Source: a virus. From it: 26,114 bases of DNA. A program made the translations under genes and the position numbers. The DNA lies in IMG/VR virus record IMGVR_UViG_3300020411_003841, positions 1 through 26,114 of that record, one strand, 5' to 3'. Shown here piece by piece: positions 1 to 8,243 of this stretch. Position 1 is the first letter of the stretch; every line of letters begins with the position of its first letter. The notes beneath the pieces are model-generated. The model worked only from the letters and a program-made list of their open reading frames with translations, ran no database searches and was not told the origin of the DNA.

Positions 1-12
1 GATGTCTAAAGT

Positions 13-33
13 ATATCAAGCGTTCCTTGATAT
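13..33 (-). terminator. Hairpin after the last gene of the baseplate unit, possible terminator
   Basis: A perfect 8-bp inverted repeat (ATATCAAG / CTTGATAT, 5-base loop) begins 9 bases past the stop codon of the tubulin-like gene. On the minus strand it is followed only by a short ACTTTAG tract rather than a long U run. It may therefore be a weak terminator or an mRNA 3'-end stabilising/processing hairpin. The position at the end of the operon supports a 3'-end role. Confidence 0.4.
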
Positions 34-41
34 CTAATGTA

Positions 42-905
42 TCACTCTTGCTCTAGCTTGTCAAGAGTCTTTTGTTGAATTACGTTGGTATGGGCAACGC
101 AAAACCCAAAGTCTGATTCGAAAGGCGATTCATAGATTGCATACGTAACATTCTTGAATGCATTTCGTGGTTTATTTTTTAAATGTTTAATAATAGTGCT
201 GTGTAGATCTCCGTCGTTCTCTAACTTATCACCCGATACACAAATATAATAACACACGTCGCGAGAGTTGTCAAGTTCAAAATACCAATTTTCTTCAAGA
301 GTGCGTGGATTAATTCTGCCGATTGAGCGTATTCTTTGTATCTCCGATGGCGTTGTTAAATTACCGATAACGGGGTTTGTGTGGTCAAATAAATTTTTGT
401 AATGTACACTATAATAAATAGTTTGATTGATAGTATCAAAGTACTTTTTAATGGGTATTGAGCCAATTGTTTTCTCGATTTCACAATTGGCAAAAATTGT
501 AAAGGAATTGAACAATCCGGAGCGAGCATATTGTTGCAAAATACCGAATATTGCTCTCTCTTGCAATTTGGGAATACCGATTAAAAGATCTGTATCAGGT
601 TGAATATAAAAAATGTCTATCTTTTTGTCTTTTATGTGCTGGAGAATCGACAAGGTTGCATTAGCTGTGCGCCCCGATCCACACAAAAAAACCTGCACAT
701 GTTGATCAACTGTGCTAAGAAATTTCTTGAGCTTTGGATTTGGTTTGTCATATTCTTCAATATTATCATAATTTTTAATTTTATATTTATACTTAGAAGT
801 TCTAGCAACGTTATCAGACAACGAATATACATTGTATTCCTTATTATTACGGAACTGTTCGACAATATTTTCACCAGCAGTACCGATGCCTACCATAGAA
901 ATCAT
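42..905 (-). CDS. Divergent tubulin/FtsZ-like protein (putative)
   Basis: Protein of 287 aa. Order of elements seen: an N-terminal Rossmann-type glycine loop (VGIGTAGEN, residues 5-13); a strand plus glycine-rich loop FLCGSGRTAN (73-82) where FtsZ/tubulin carry GGGTGTG; a helix; a strand ending in QPD (about 97-104); a helix; and a strand ending in FAN (138-140) followed by a helix. This order and spacing resemble an FtsZ/tubulin GTPase domain, but the T4-loop signature is degenerate, so GTP hydrolysis is uncertain. The start chosen is ATG at 905: it overlaps the polymerase stop as ATGA and has AAAGG ten bases upstream. An open frame reaches 956, but its first 17 codons lie inside the polymerase gene. 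It is the last gene of the unit and probably translationally coupled to the polymerase. Alternative: another Rossmann-like phage protein. Confidence 0.55.
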   Translation of the reverse strand: MISMVGIGTAGENIVEQFRNNKEYNVYSLSDNVARTSKYKYKIKNYDNIEEYDKPNPKLKKFLSTVDQHVQVFLCGSGRTANATLSILQHIKDKKIDIFYIQPDTDLLIGIPKLQERAIFGILQQYARSGLFNSFTIFANCEIEKTIGSIPIKKYFDTINQTIYYSVHYKNLFDHTNPVIGNLTTPSEIQRIRSIGRINPRTLEENWYFELDNSRDVCYYICVSGDKLENDGDLHSTIIKHLKNKPRNAFKNVTYAIYESPFESDFGFCVAHTNVIQQKTLDKLEQE

Positions 906-2083
906 AATGACAACACCTTTAAATCGTAGTAGTTTTGGCCGGCATTTAGATTGCATAAAAATTTGCCAATCTTATTGTTTTCAAAAAGTTTCTTAATTTG
1001 CGGCACTAAATCACGTTCTTTGTTATCTAAATCTATAACTATCTCATCATGTACAATATGAGACACATAAGATGTTTTGTCTCTCAAAAAATTATCAATT
1101 GCTACAGCGCGATCAAGTACGATGTCAGCTGTAGTGCTCTGTATCAAATAATTTAATGCTCTTCTCTCGTCTACTTTTATAGTTCTATTCATTGGCGTAC
1201 TGACCGTTTCATCATTGTAATATTTTTCTAATACCCTTTTTCGATCATAAATTGAATGTTCTACCGCATCTGATTTAGGATTATAAAGCCATGCAAAAAA
1301 TTTCTCCTTTGCTTCCTCTCTCGACAACAATCCAGCAAATACGTTTTTAGCATTCCATTGATGAATATCGTAGTCTGGCTGTTCTTCATTGATCAAAGCA
1401 AGAAGAGTCCTCAACTCTGCACCGTTGTAGTCCAATGACAGAAACCAATCATTATGAGGTTTGATAATTTTGCGATATTCTTTTTTCATAGTCAAAATAG
1501 GTACACCTGTGCCTGCTGTGGTAAGGCGACCGGTCACAGTGCCAAACAAATTATAATCAATATGTTGAGAACTTGCAAGTATATTTTTTATTTTTTGTCG
1601 ATCCGAAGTCGAACTAAATAAACTCCTACAATCTCTTATATCTAAATTTAGTTCTCTATATTTTATCTTGTGTAAAAGTTTGTGAACATCAGCTAAATGC
1701 TGATAATTACTAGGAATTTCAAAGTTTTCAAACACGTGTTCTGTAATTTTGTTTTTAATTTCGCAAAATTCTAGCAAAAAATCTTTTGGGACCAGATCAA
1801 AAAAACAAAATTCATGAAGATTGATTTTGGCGATTTTAAATGATTTTAAGTAAGCTTTAAATTTTAATTGTGCCTTGTGTAATTCTTCTTGCATCTCAAC
1901 AGGGCACACCTCAGACAATTGCTTGCCGCCGCCAACAATCCAAGCATATTCGGCATTGTCAGGTGAAAAACCACTATGGCGCCACGTTCTTACCAGTCCA
2001 GCAGGCGGTGAGTCAAAAAATAATTTACCATCGGTATAAACACCGACACACTCTGTCTTGTCATCGAGGCTCTGATAATACAA
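902..2083 (-). CDS. Short family A DNA polymerase without exonuclease domain
   Basis: Protein of 393 aa with the palm/fingers motifs of family A (Pol I/T7-type) polymerases. TGRLTT (184-189) matches the conserved Arg motif. Motif A is DYNGAELR (218-225) with the catalytic Asp and Glu. The O-helix has R255, K259, F263 and Y267 at exact Pol I spacing (R754/K758/F762/Y766), with Asn where Gly is usual. N311/Q315 match the NxxxQ motif, and motif C is HDE (345-347). All catalytic residues are present, so it should be active. The roughly 180 residues before the Arg motif show no 3'-5' or 5' exonuclease motifs; full Pol I-type phage enzymes are usually 550-900 aa. The start is TTG at 2083, preceded by GGAG and six A residues, and overlaps the previous gene by 23 bases. 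T4 itself uses a family B polymerase. Confidence 0.85.
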   Translation of the reverse strand: MYYQSLDDKTECVGVYTDGKLFFDSPPAGLVRTWRHSGFSPDNAEYAWIVGGGKQLSEVCPVEMQEELHKAQLKFKAYLKSFKIAKINLHEFCFFDLVPKDFLLEFCEIKNKITEHVFENFEIPSNYQHLADVHKLLHKIKYRELNLDIRDCRSLFSSTSDRQKIKNILASSQHIDYNLFGTVTGRLTTAGTGVPILTMKKEYRKIIKPHNDWFLSLDYNGAELRTLLALINEEQPDYDIHQWNAKNVFAGLLSREEAKEKFFAWLYNPKSDAVEHSIYDRKRVLEKYYNDETVSTPMNRTIKVDERRALNYLIQSTTADIVLDRAVAIDNFLRDKTSYVSHIVHDEIVIDLDNKERDLVPQIKKLFENNKIGKFLCNLNAGQNYYDLKVLSL

Positions 2084-3287
2084 TTTTTTCTCCGAAACCT
2101 TTTTCGCCTTGTTTATAAAGATAACTCACTGAACCGCGATAGTCAAACGGTTGGTTAATTATTTTTTCAAAAACTCGCAAACTTCTTGGGCCACCCGAAG
2201 TGTCCAATATATCCATACACTCTCTCATAATACTACTTTTTTTCTCATTTGTAAAGTGTTTTGGATCCTCTTTAAATCTAATTTCGGCGTAAAGCTTTAA
2301 TAAATCAGCATCATTTAGTTTTTCAAAAATTTGTTCAAGAGTGTAGCGTTCGCTTTTTTTGTAATCAACAATTAAAGAATTTCGGCATTGTTTTAATTTT
2401 ACTACTTCATCATCAATGACTCTATTATAGACATTTAACAAGTATTGCCTAAAGTCTTGTAGAAAAAAAATTTCTGGACGTGAAAAGCCTGTATTTAATA
2501 TTAAGTCGGTGTGCCCAAGATCGTATGCAGCAGCTATTTCTAGCATTGGTTGAGAAGATATATCTGCCACCAACCTCCACGGTATGTTTTTGTCAACCAT
2601 AAAACCATAAGATCTACAAGCGTTTAAAAAATAATCCCAATTTCTATTGTTGTAAAACATTTTTATTTTTTGATCATCATTGTGGTATTCCAAATCTGCG
2701 ATCTCTATAACAAGCCCGCTAACAGTCATTGGGCAGTATTTGCTTTTTAAAAAAGCCGGAAAGGTAAATGGTATCTCATCGCTACTTTTTAATACGTACT
2801 TTTTAAAATGCAACAAAAAATCATCAAAATTATCAATATCGACTTCATCACCCCTTATCTTAGCTACAAGGGCATCAGTTAATGTAATAAAATGCTCATT
2901 AAATACCGTTATTGGGCTGCTATACGCTTTATAGACTTTTAGGCGACTGAGATATTTTTCATTACCATATATCTTATTGTCAGAAACAGCTTTGGAGAAT
3001 TGTAGTGCTAATCTTTCAAATGCATCAGCCACAAAACCCATAACAGAAAAATACTGACCGTCAGTTACAGATGTGCTTAGCGCTTTAAGCTCAATGCCAT
3101 CGCCGTCAAAATACATGGGCACAAAATCTCTTTGTACTTTGCCATAAAAGAATTTTTCTCCAAAATTAAAATCTACTAAATTAGCATATTTTTTTTTGCT
3201 TAACTCGGTGTCAGCTTTATATACAATTCTTTTATTAAATGATTTTAATGAACCTTCTGCTTTTTTTTCAACATATAAATCTGACAT
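2061..3287 (-). CDS. Conserved phage protein, probably virion structural, unknown function
   Basis: Protein of 408 aa. It is soluble, with no signal peptide, membrane segment or catalytic motif that I recognise. Its most distinctive block is at about residues 210-245: an Asn/Arg/Trp/Asp/Tyr-rich stretch followed by a 'YGFMVDKNIPWRLVADISS' core. From memory this resembles a family of unassigned structural proteins in marine T4-like phages, but I cannot verify that. Start ATG at 3287 has AGGAAG upstream, formed by the end of the preceding gene, with only 3 intergenic bases. Its 3' end overlaps the polymerase start. The context (after baseplate genes, before a polymerase) does not settle whether it is a virion component or belongs with the downstream cassette. 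Confidence 0.7.
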   Translation of the reverse strand: MSDLYVEKKAEGSLKSFNKRIVYKADTELSKKKYANLVDFNFGEKFFYGKVQRDFVPMYFDGDGIELKALSTSVTDGQYFSVMGFVADAFERLALQFSKAVSDNKIYGNEKYLSRLKVYKAYSSPITVFNEHFITLTDALVAKIRGDEVDIDNFDDFLLHFKKYVLKSSDEIPFTFPAFLKSKYCPMTVSGLVIEIADLEYHNDDQKIKMFYNNRNWDYFLNACRSYGFMVDKNIPWRLVADISSQPMLEIAAAYDLGHTDLILNTGFSRPEIFFLQDFRQYLLNVYNRVIDDEVVKLKQCRNSLIVDYKKSERYTLEQIFEKLNDADLLKLYAEIRFKEDPKHFTNEKKSSIMRECMDILDTSGGPRSLRVFEKIINQPFDYRGSVSYLYKQGEKGFGEKIVLSEPR

Positions 3288-3290
3288 TTT

Positions 3291-6200
3291 CTAGCTTCCT
3301 TGTGGTGGTTTTGATACAGTATCTTGGACTGGAGCCGCGGCCAAATTTTCTTGACTGACAGCGTTTGTTACGGACGCCAATTCACGTAAACCCAGCTTTT
3401 TGCGTTTTGCACTACATTTGGATTTAACCATTTTATTTTTACCGCCGCCTTGTTCAACTATCTGATTTTTGCCTTGAGAATCTTTAGAATGAACCCAAAC
3501 TGCTGTTAGTCTACTATTAGCGGTGCCGGGGGCAAACTCATGCTCGCTCCGAATAATCATATAGTACCCACCAATACCCATATCAGTTAAATCAAATCCT
3601 TGCTGATCAAATGCAGCCATGTTAGGTGCAAAACCTTTTGGATCAACAAATATGTATGCGCCCGGGAATGCTTTCACATTAACATAACTATCTATTTCAA
3701 CATCGTATATCACTCTTAATTGTTGCAACTCTTTAAACCCTTCAGACTCAAATCTAACCTCGGCTAATCCCGGTGTTTCTGTTTTATTAAGTTGTATGTT
3801 TTTAACAATTCCTGAATCTTTACCTAAAAGGTAATGAAAAATGCCGCGGTTTTCGTCGGCATCGCGATCGCCGTTCATTAAATTTGTGGGCTGTACTCTT
3901 CCAGCATAGAAAATATAGTGATTAAACTCTGCATCGAGTCCAGGGTTTGGCATGTTAAAGTCGCTTTTACCTGATACATTTAAAAATGGAACAGCGCCGG
4001 CACCATAATTAGCATTTTGAACAAACAATCTAGGTCCTGAATCATATTTATCTATTTGATTTACAATAGCGTATGTTATACCGTCGACATATGCGTTTTT
4101 CTTACCTTCGATGGGATTGCCGTAAGCGGTAATACAAGATTCAAATAGTCTTGTCTTTTGTTTAACATCAACACCCTTGCATGTCGTTTTATTTAAGTAA
4201 TTTTTAATTAATAAATTAAAGAAATCTTTTAAAAATTGATTTAAAGGATAAATAGCCTGATCTTTTTGTAACAATTTAGATGTTAAAAATTCAGTAAATT
4301 GCGCAACAGTGATTGGAACATCAGCAAAATTGACATTTACATGTTGAAGTGTTCCTGTGCCACCGCCGCCAGCGCCATGATTTTCTAATTCTAAAGGACC
4401 TAAAATCAGTCTAAATTTTTTATATTGTTCAATCATTACATCAAGATTTTTAACTTCAATGTTTTTAAGCGCTGGGTCAACTTGGATATCTTCATACCTC
4501 TGCGTGTTGGCTATAAACTCTCTTGTTTGTTCTAAAAAAGATTGCATGTGTTTCATTATAACGTCGACAATATCACCGGCATATAAAAACGGTATTTGGA
4601 CTTCATTTTCATTAACAGGGCTTACTAATACGTTTTCTAATGCTGAGTTTTGTGTTTCTGTTTCTTTTTGAAAGCTTTTCCACTGTTTATCTAAATCCTC
4701 TTTTAATGTTTCCGCAGCAGATTCTGAGGGGGCTGTCACATTATCCTGATCAAACTTAAAAAATGCAGTTTCTTTAACCACACGCTTCAGTTCATCTCGG
4801 GTAAATTTTAAAATATGAATTTTATCTTCTCGAAACATTTGAGTTATCAAGTGGTTCATCATGCACGTTTTTTCTTTTTCTATTTTTTCCGCATCGGCTT
4901 TTTCTCTTTCTGCTTTCTGTTCGGTAGTATTATCACTACTTCCCTCGCAAGCTGCGGTCAACTCAAGTGAGCTATAGGCTAAACGACGTGCTAGGATTTT
5001 TGAAAACACAGTTGAATCGGTAAAAATATTATAACTTGGCTTTGAAAGTAATTCTTCAATATATGCAAAATATTCAATTGTGAAAGTAACGCGTCCCTGT
5101 TCATCAAAATCAAAATAATGTTTTACCGGCGTTAAGTTAATTGAAACAAACGACTGGTTTAGTGCTTCACGTGATACACCAATATTTTTTGCGTTTGGGT
5201 TCCATCCAAACACAGCCTTGAGTCTAAAATTAAGTTCATTCATAGAGGATGAATATTTTTCTATCTCAGAACCACCAGTTTTGAGCGCCAAATCAATATA
5301 TCGATATTGTCCGGTTTTGTAACTGGCGCCGTCTTTAGATTTTGCGGCCACGGACTTAGATTCTCTTTTTACTAAAAGCTCATCAAAACTATTCGCTTGA
5401 ATTTTTAATTTTGCTTTTATAGAACGCGTTGCAGCAAACATATCTTGGCCCTCAAAAGATACATTAAATGACTTAAGACCAACACCAAAGCCGCGGCGCT
5501 CTTTGTTGTTAAAAATGTCGCTAATGTCGCCATATTCATTTGAAGCAAATGAGTCAAACGCTATTTCATGTTCAGCTATTGATTTTTTACCTTGTTCTGT
5601 TTCAGTTTCTATTACTTTGTAAAATCTTATTAAAGGTTGCAGACTAGCGAGGTCGGCATTTTTCATATTAAAAAGCTCTCGATATCGATTATCTTGTGTT
5701 AATCGATTAATAAATCCATAAGCCTCTCCATCTACATATAAGGGTGCATTTTCATTTGGTGTACTGCCAAAATACGGCAATCTTGCGACATGGGGGCTAT
5801 CTGAATTTGAGGTTATAGAACGGTGGTAGCGAGCTAGTGGCACAATTTGGCTCAGCAAGATGCACTGCTCGTTATATTCGATTTCTTCATCAACCCCAAA
5901 TCCTTCACGTGTTTCTGGATCTCTTTCTCTCAGAGCTGCAGCCGCGGCCCGGGCGCGTTCGGCAGGGTCCACGCCCATCATATTAGCAGACACACCACCG
6001 GCGTTTCCTAATGCTGTCTGCATTTCTTGTTCAATTTTATCAAAATTCTCGGCACAAGAATTAAAACCTGATCCTTGGCTCGATGCGGCCGCTATTTTAT
6101 TTATATTGCCTTGTGCTAATCGTAAATAATCGATGTCGTCTGGTGTGAGGCTTCCGTCTTGTCTGCCCGCAATTAGCTTCTTAGAGCCCTCTTCTTGGGC

Positions 6201-6650
6201 ATCTCCTAGTGCTTGTGCCATCCGCCTGCGATCGGCGGTCTCGTCTGCTTCCGCAGCACCAGTGGCAGACGCCTTAAACCTACTTTTCACACCAGCATTT
6301 GCCTTGGAGCTATCGTACCCAACTTGCCAACCAATTATTGCCTTAGTGGTCTCAACACGCATTGCCGTGTCATCTTCAGCATACGGATCGGAACCTATAT
6401 TTTTTATTTTTCGTTCAGCAATGGCGCTGAGGGCGCCACCGTACCATTCATCTACGGTTTGACCATTGGAGAGCACATAATCGGCAACCAAAGATACCTC
6501 ATCTATGTTTCTATTAAGATTTTGTGCAGCTTCATGAAAACATTTTTGGTTTTCAATAATAGCATCACAGTTTTCTTCAAGTTTTTCTTTGTAGCGTTCT
6601 GAACCAGCACCGAGATCTGGATTAGGCGTACATTTGCGCTCAGAAGCCAT
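3291..6650 (-). CDS. Very large baseplate-associated structural protein, hub-like C-terminus (putative)
   Basis: Protein of 1119 aa. Regions seen: an N-terminal acidic/helical part with an Ala/Arg-rich helix near residue 237; a block near 385-440 (GFGVGLKSFNVSFEG followed by a KAKLKI strand) of a type I associate with large baseplate proteins of marine T4-like phages; a Lys/Glu coiled-coil stretch near 580-600; a Gly-rich linker near 760; a beta-rich region around 1020-1050 (GGYYMIIRSEHEF, then an alternating strand) like the closing strands of gp27/gpD-type hub proteins; and a basic Pro/Lys tail. Start ATG at 6650 has GGGAG eight bases upstream, and the gene begins 3 bases after the gp53-like stop. 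It sits between the wedge gene and a structural-type gene, so a baseplate role is likely. The hub assignment is inference. Confidence 0.7.
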   Translation of the reverse strand: MASERKCTPNPDLGAGSERYKEKLEENCDAIIENQKCFHEAAQNLNRNIDEVSLVADYVLSNGQTVDEWYGGALSAIAERKIKNIGSDPYAEDDTAMRVETTKAIIGWQVGYDSSKANAGVKSRFKASATGAAEADETADRRRMAQALGDAQEEGSKKLIAGRQDGSLTPDDIDYLRLAQGNINKIAAASSQGSGFNSCAENFDKIEQEMQTALGNAGGVSANMMGVDPAERARAAAAALRERDPETREGFGVDEEIEYNEQCILLSQIVPLARYHRSITSNSDSPHVARLPYFGSTPNENAPLYVDGEAYGFINRLTQDNRYRELFNMKNADLASLQPLIRFYKVIETETEQGKKSIAEHEIAFDSFASNEYGDISDIFNNKERRGFGVGLKSFNVSFEGQDMFAATRSIKAKLKIQANSFDELLVKRESKSVAAKSKDGASYKTGQYRYIDLALKTGGSEIEKYSSSMNELNFRLKAVFGWNPNAKNIGVSREALNQSFVSINLTPVKHYFDFDEQGRVTFTIEYFAYIEELLSKPSYNIFTDSTVFSKILARRLAYSSLELTAACEGSSDNTTEQKAEREKADAEKIEKEKTCMMNHLITQMFREDKIHILKFTRDELKRVVKETAFFKFDQDNVTAPSESAAETLKEDLDKQWKSFQKETETQNSALENVLVSPVNENEVQIPFLYAGDIVDVIMKHMQSFLEQTREFIANTQRYEDIQVDPALKNIEVKNLDVMIEQYKKFRLILGPLELENHGAGGGGTGTLQHVNVNFADVPITVAQFTEFLTSKLLQKDQAIYPLNQFLKDFFNLLIKNYLNKTTCKGVDVKQKTRLFESCITAYGNPIEGKKNAYVDGITYAIVNQIDKYDSGPRLFVQNANYGAGAVPFLNVSGKSDFNMPNPGLDAEFNHYIFYAGRVQPTNLMNGDRDADENRGIFHYLLGKDSGIVKNIQLNKTETPGLAEVRFESEGFKELQQLRVIYDVEIDSYVNVKAFPGAYIFVDPKGFAPNMAAFDQQGFDLTDMGIGGYYMIIRSEHEFAPGTANSRLTAVWVHSKDSQGKNQIVEQGGGKNKMVKSKCSAKRKKLGLRELASVTNAVSQENLAAAPVQDTVSKPPQGS

Positions 6651-6653
6651 GCA

Positions 6654-6989
6654 TCAGACTCCCAATACTCTAGTAGCTTGTTCTAAATTAAGAGGTATTT
6701 CTATAACAGAACCATTTGGAATACTCGCTTCCGTTGGGTATCCGTTATACCAAGCAATTACCCACCACAAATGAGGATCACCATAGTAGTCAAATGCTAA
6801 TTTGTAGAATCTATCGCCATATTTCCAAATATACGCCTCGCTGCTTACTGTGCGGCGATCTGAAACGCTTGGGTGATATAACCGGGGTGTTTCATAATGC
6901 TCTATAACGTCAACGCCTCTGGACTTGCGTATGGGCTTATAATATTCACTTGAATTTGCTAAAATTCTATCGTCATCGTTTCTTGCCAT
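6654..6989 (-). CDS. gp53: Baseplate wedge protein, gp53-like (LysM-type fold)
   Basis: Protein of 111 aa with the compact gp53/LysM-type signature in its second half: a YIWKYGDRFYKLAFDYYGD run, LWWVIAWYN, and a closing GSVIEIP strand. In T4, gp53 joins adjacent baseplate wedges, and short LysM-like homologues are usual in related phages. Two adjacent ATG codons exist (6992 and 6989). I chose the second because AGGAG lies 6 bases from it but only 3 from the first. The ribosome binding site overlaps the TAG stop of the preceding gene, so translation is probably coupled. Confidence 0.85.
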   Translation of the reverse strand: MARNDDDRILANSSEYYKPIRKSRGVDVIEHYETPRLYHPSVSDRRTVSSEAYIWKYGDRFYKLAFDYYGDPHLWWVIAWYNGYPTEASIPNGSVIEIPLNLEQATRVLGV

Positions 6990-6998
6990 CATTTACTC

Positions 6999-8240
6999 CT
7001 AATCGTATGTTCCCCAGTTGATGTCACCCGAATCGACAACACCCTGCGCAACACCTCCGCCAACTTGACCAGCAAAGTAATCAGACTTGGCTTGCTGATA
7101 TGCTGCGCGGTTTTCGTTACCTCTTGTTCTTGCAGCCTTCGCTCGATTGTGGGCACGTCGGGCTCTATTAGCATCACGCTGAGCGCGTCGTTTCCCAAAC
7201 ATTCCGTTATATCTTGCTTCGGCATTTTCTTTTTGTTGCTGATTTGCGCGCAAATTATTTTCATGGCGTTCTGCATCAGCATACGATTCTGAGCTGCGTA
7301 TATGCTCTTCAACTGGCGATGAGGTGACGACGCCATATGGAAAAACTTCTCCACTATGGCGATTATCTGTTTGGCTTTGCTCGTAAGAAGAACAGCCAAA
7401 TCTATCAGTATTGTCCCAACCAAGCGGATGTTCATGAATTGGAGTAAACGAAATCACTAATTCAATATTTTTAGGTAAAATAGTGTTGACCACGGGAGTA
7501 CCACCGCCGGCCGGCGCAGACAAAAAGTCTGAATCAGGCGCTGTTGCTTCTTGCAAGGTTTTCGAGTCTATTTTTTCAAATACACCAGCATCCCTGTTTT
7601 CTAAATTATGATTAACTGTCAAGGAATTGATGAAACCTAATTGTCCATAATTAGGATCAACACCTAATGATTTGTATGATTTATAGAACTGTTCTGGTGA
7701 TTGTCCAAAATTAGAATTCATGGCTGGATCAATATTATCTACATTTTGTAGCAAGTTCATCACTTTTAAACGCACAAGTGGTCCTTGTGAAATTGTTTGA
7801 GCTTGCTGTACATTTGTATAGTTTGGATATAAAAATTGAATCAATTTTTGGACCCTTCCAAGGTTTTCGAATGCTTCACTTTCGCTGGCGGCCGGCACCA
7901 TAAGAGACAAGTTAATTTGACGTCCAGTTTGGACAAAACTATGAATGGGATCAGCACGACCGAAAACTTCTTCTGATTTCCAATTTGACGTATAGGTCTC
8001 GTTAAATGATGTAATAAAAGCTTTGAAAAAGACACTATTAGCTGATGGAACATGTAAAAAAGAAATAAATTGCTTTTTAACATTTGCAAGCTGATCTGAG
8101 CCATCAGCAAAATACACCCTGCGAGGTGCCCGGGCATATCTTGCGCCTCTAAGTTGTGTTTCTGGTTTAAATTTCGCAGTATCGAATATTTGATTGTAAA
8201 AATGATTTGCGTTATTTTGACTATATTTTTTGCCACTCAT
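6999..8240 (-). CDS. Baseplate tube/cap-like protein (gp48/gp54 position)
   Basis: Protein of 413 aa. Residues about 65-140 carry a recognisable phage baseplate block: FKAFITSFNETYTSNW, then FGRADPIHSF, a TGRQINLSL strand, VPA, and a helix ending LIQFLYPNY. It continues with strands of the type PLVRLKVMNLL and LGFINSLTV. The C-terminus (about 345-390) is a strongly basic Arg/Ala/Asn helix, unusual for this family and perhaps a nucleic-acid or partner-binding tail. It follows the tape measure gene directly, the place of gp48/gp54 in T4, which cap and start the tail tube. Start ATG at 8240 has AGGGGG nine bases upstream; the stop TAG forms part of the next ribosome binding site. Which T4 gene it matches is not certain. 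Confidence 0.72.
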   Translation of the reverse strand: MSGKKYSQNNANHFYNQIFDTAKFKPETQLRGARYARAPRRVYFADGSDQLANVKKQFISFLHVPSANSVFFKAFITSFNETYTSNWKSEEVFGRADPIHSFVQTGRQINLSLMVPAASESEAFENLGRVQKLIQFLYPNYTNVQQAQTISQGPLVRLKVMNLLQNVDNIDPAMNSNFGQSPEQFYKSYKSLGVDPNYGQLGFINSLTVNHNLENRDAGVFEKIDSKTLQEATAPDSDFLSAPAGGGTPVVNTILPKNIELVISFTPIHEHPLGWDNTDRFGCSSYEQSQTDNRHSGEVFPYGVVTSSPVEEHIRSSESYADAERHENNLRANQQQKENAEARYNGMFGKRRAQRDANRARRAHNRAKAARTRGNENRAAYQQAKSDYFAGQVGGGVAQGVVDSGDINWGTYD

Positions 8241-8243
8241 ATC

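Noticed and set aside
415-422. Exact ACTATTTA on the minus strand inside the tubulin-like gene
   Set aside because: It lies within coding sequence (Thr-Ile-Tyr codons) and no gene start follows at the usual distance inside the window; treated as chance.
6133-6462. Long plus-strand open frames opposite the 1119-aa gene
   Set aside because: Low-complexity Ser/Ala translations opposite Ala/Gly/Asp-rich coding DNA, no ribosome binding site or family features; complement shadow of the real gene.
6999-7435. 148-codon minus-strand frame overlapping the tube-cap-like gene
   Set aside because: Out of frame with the recognisable baseplate protein, no ribosome binding site, no coherent domain.
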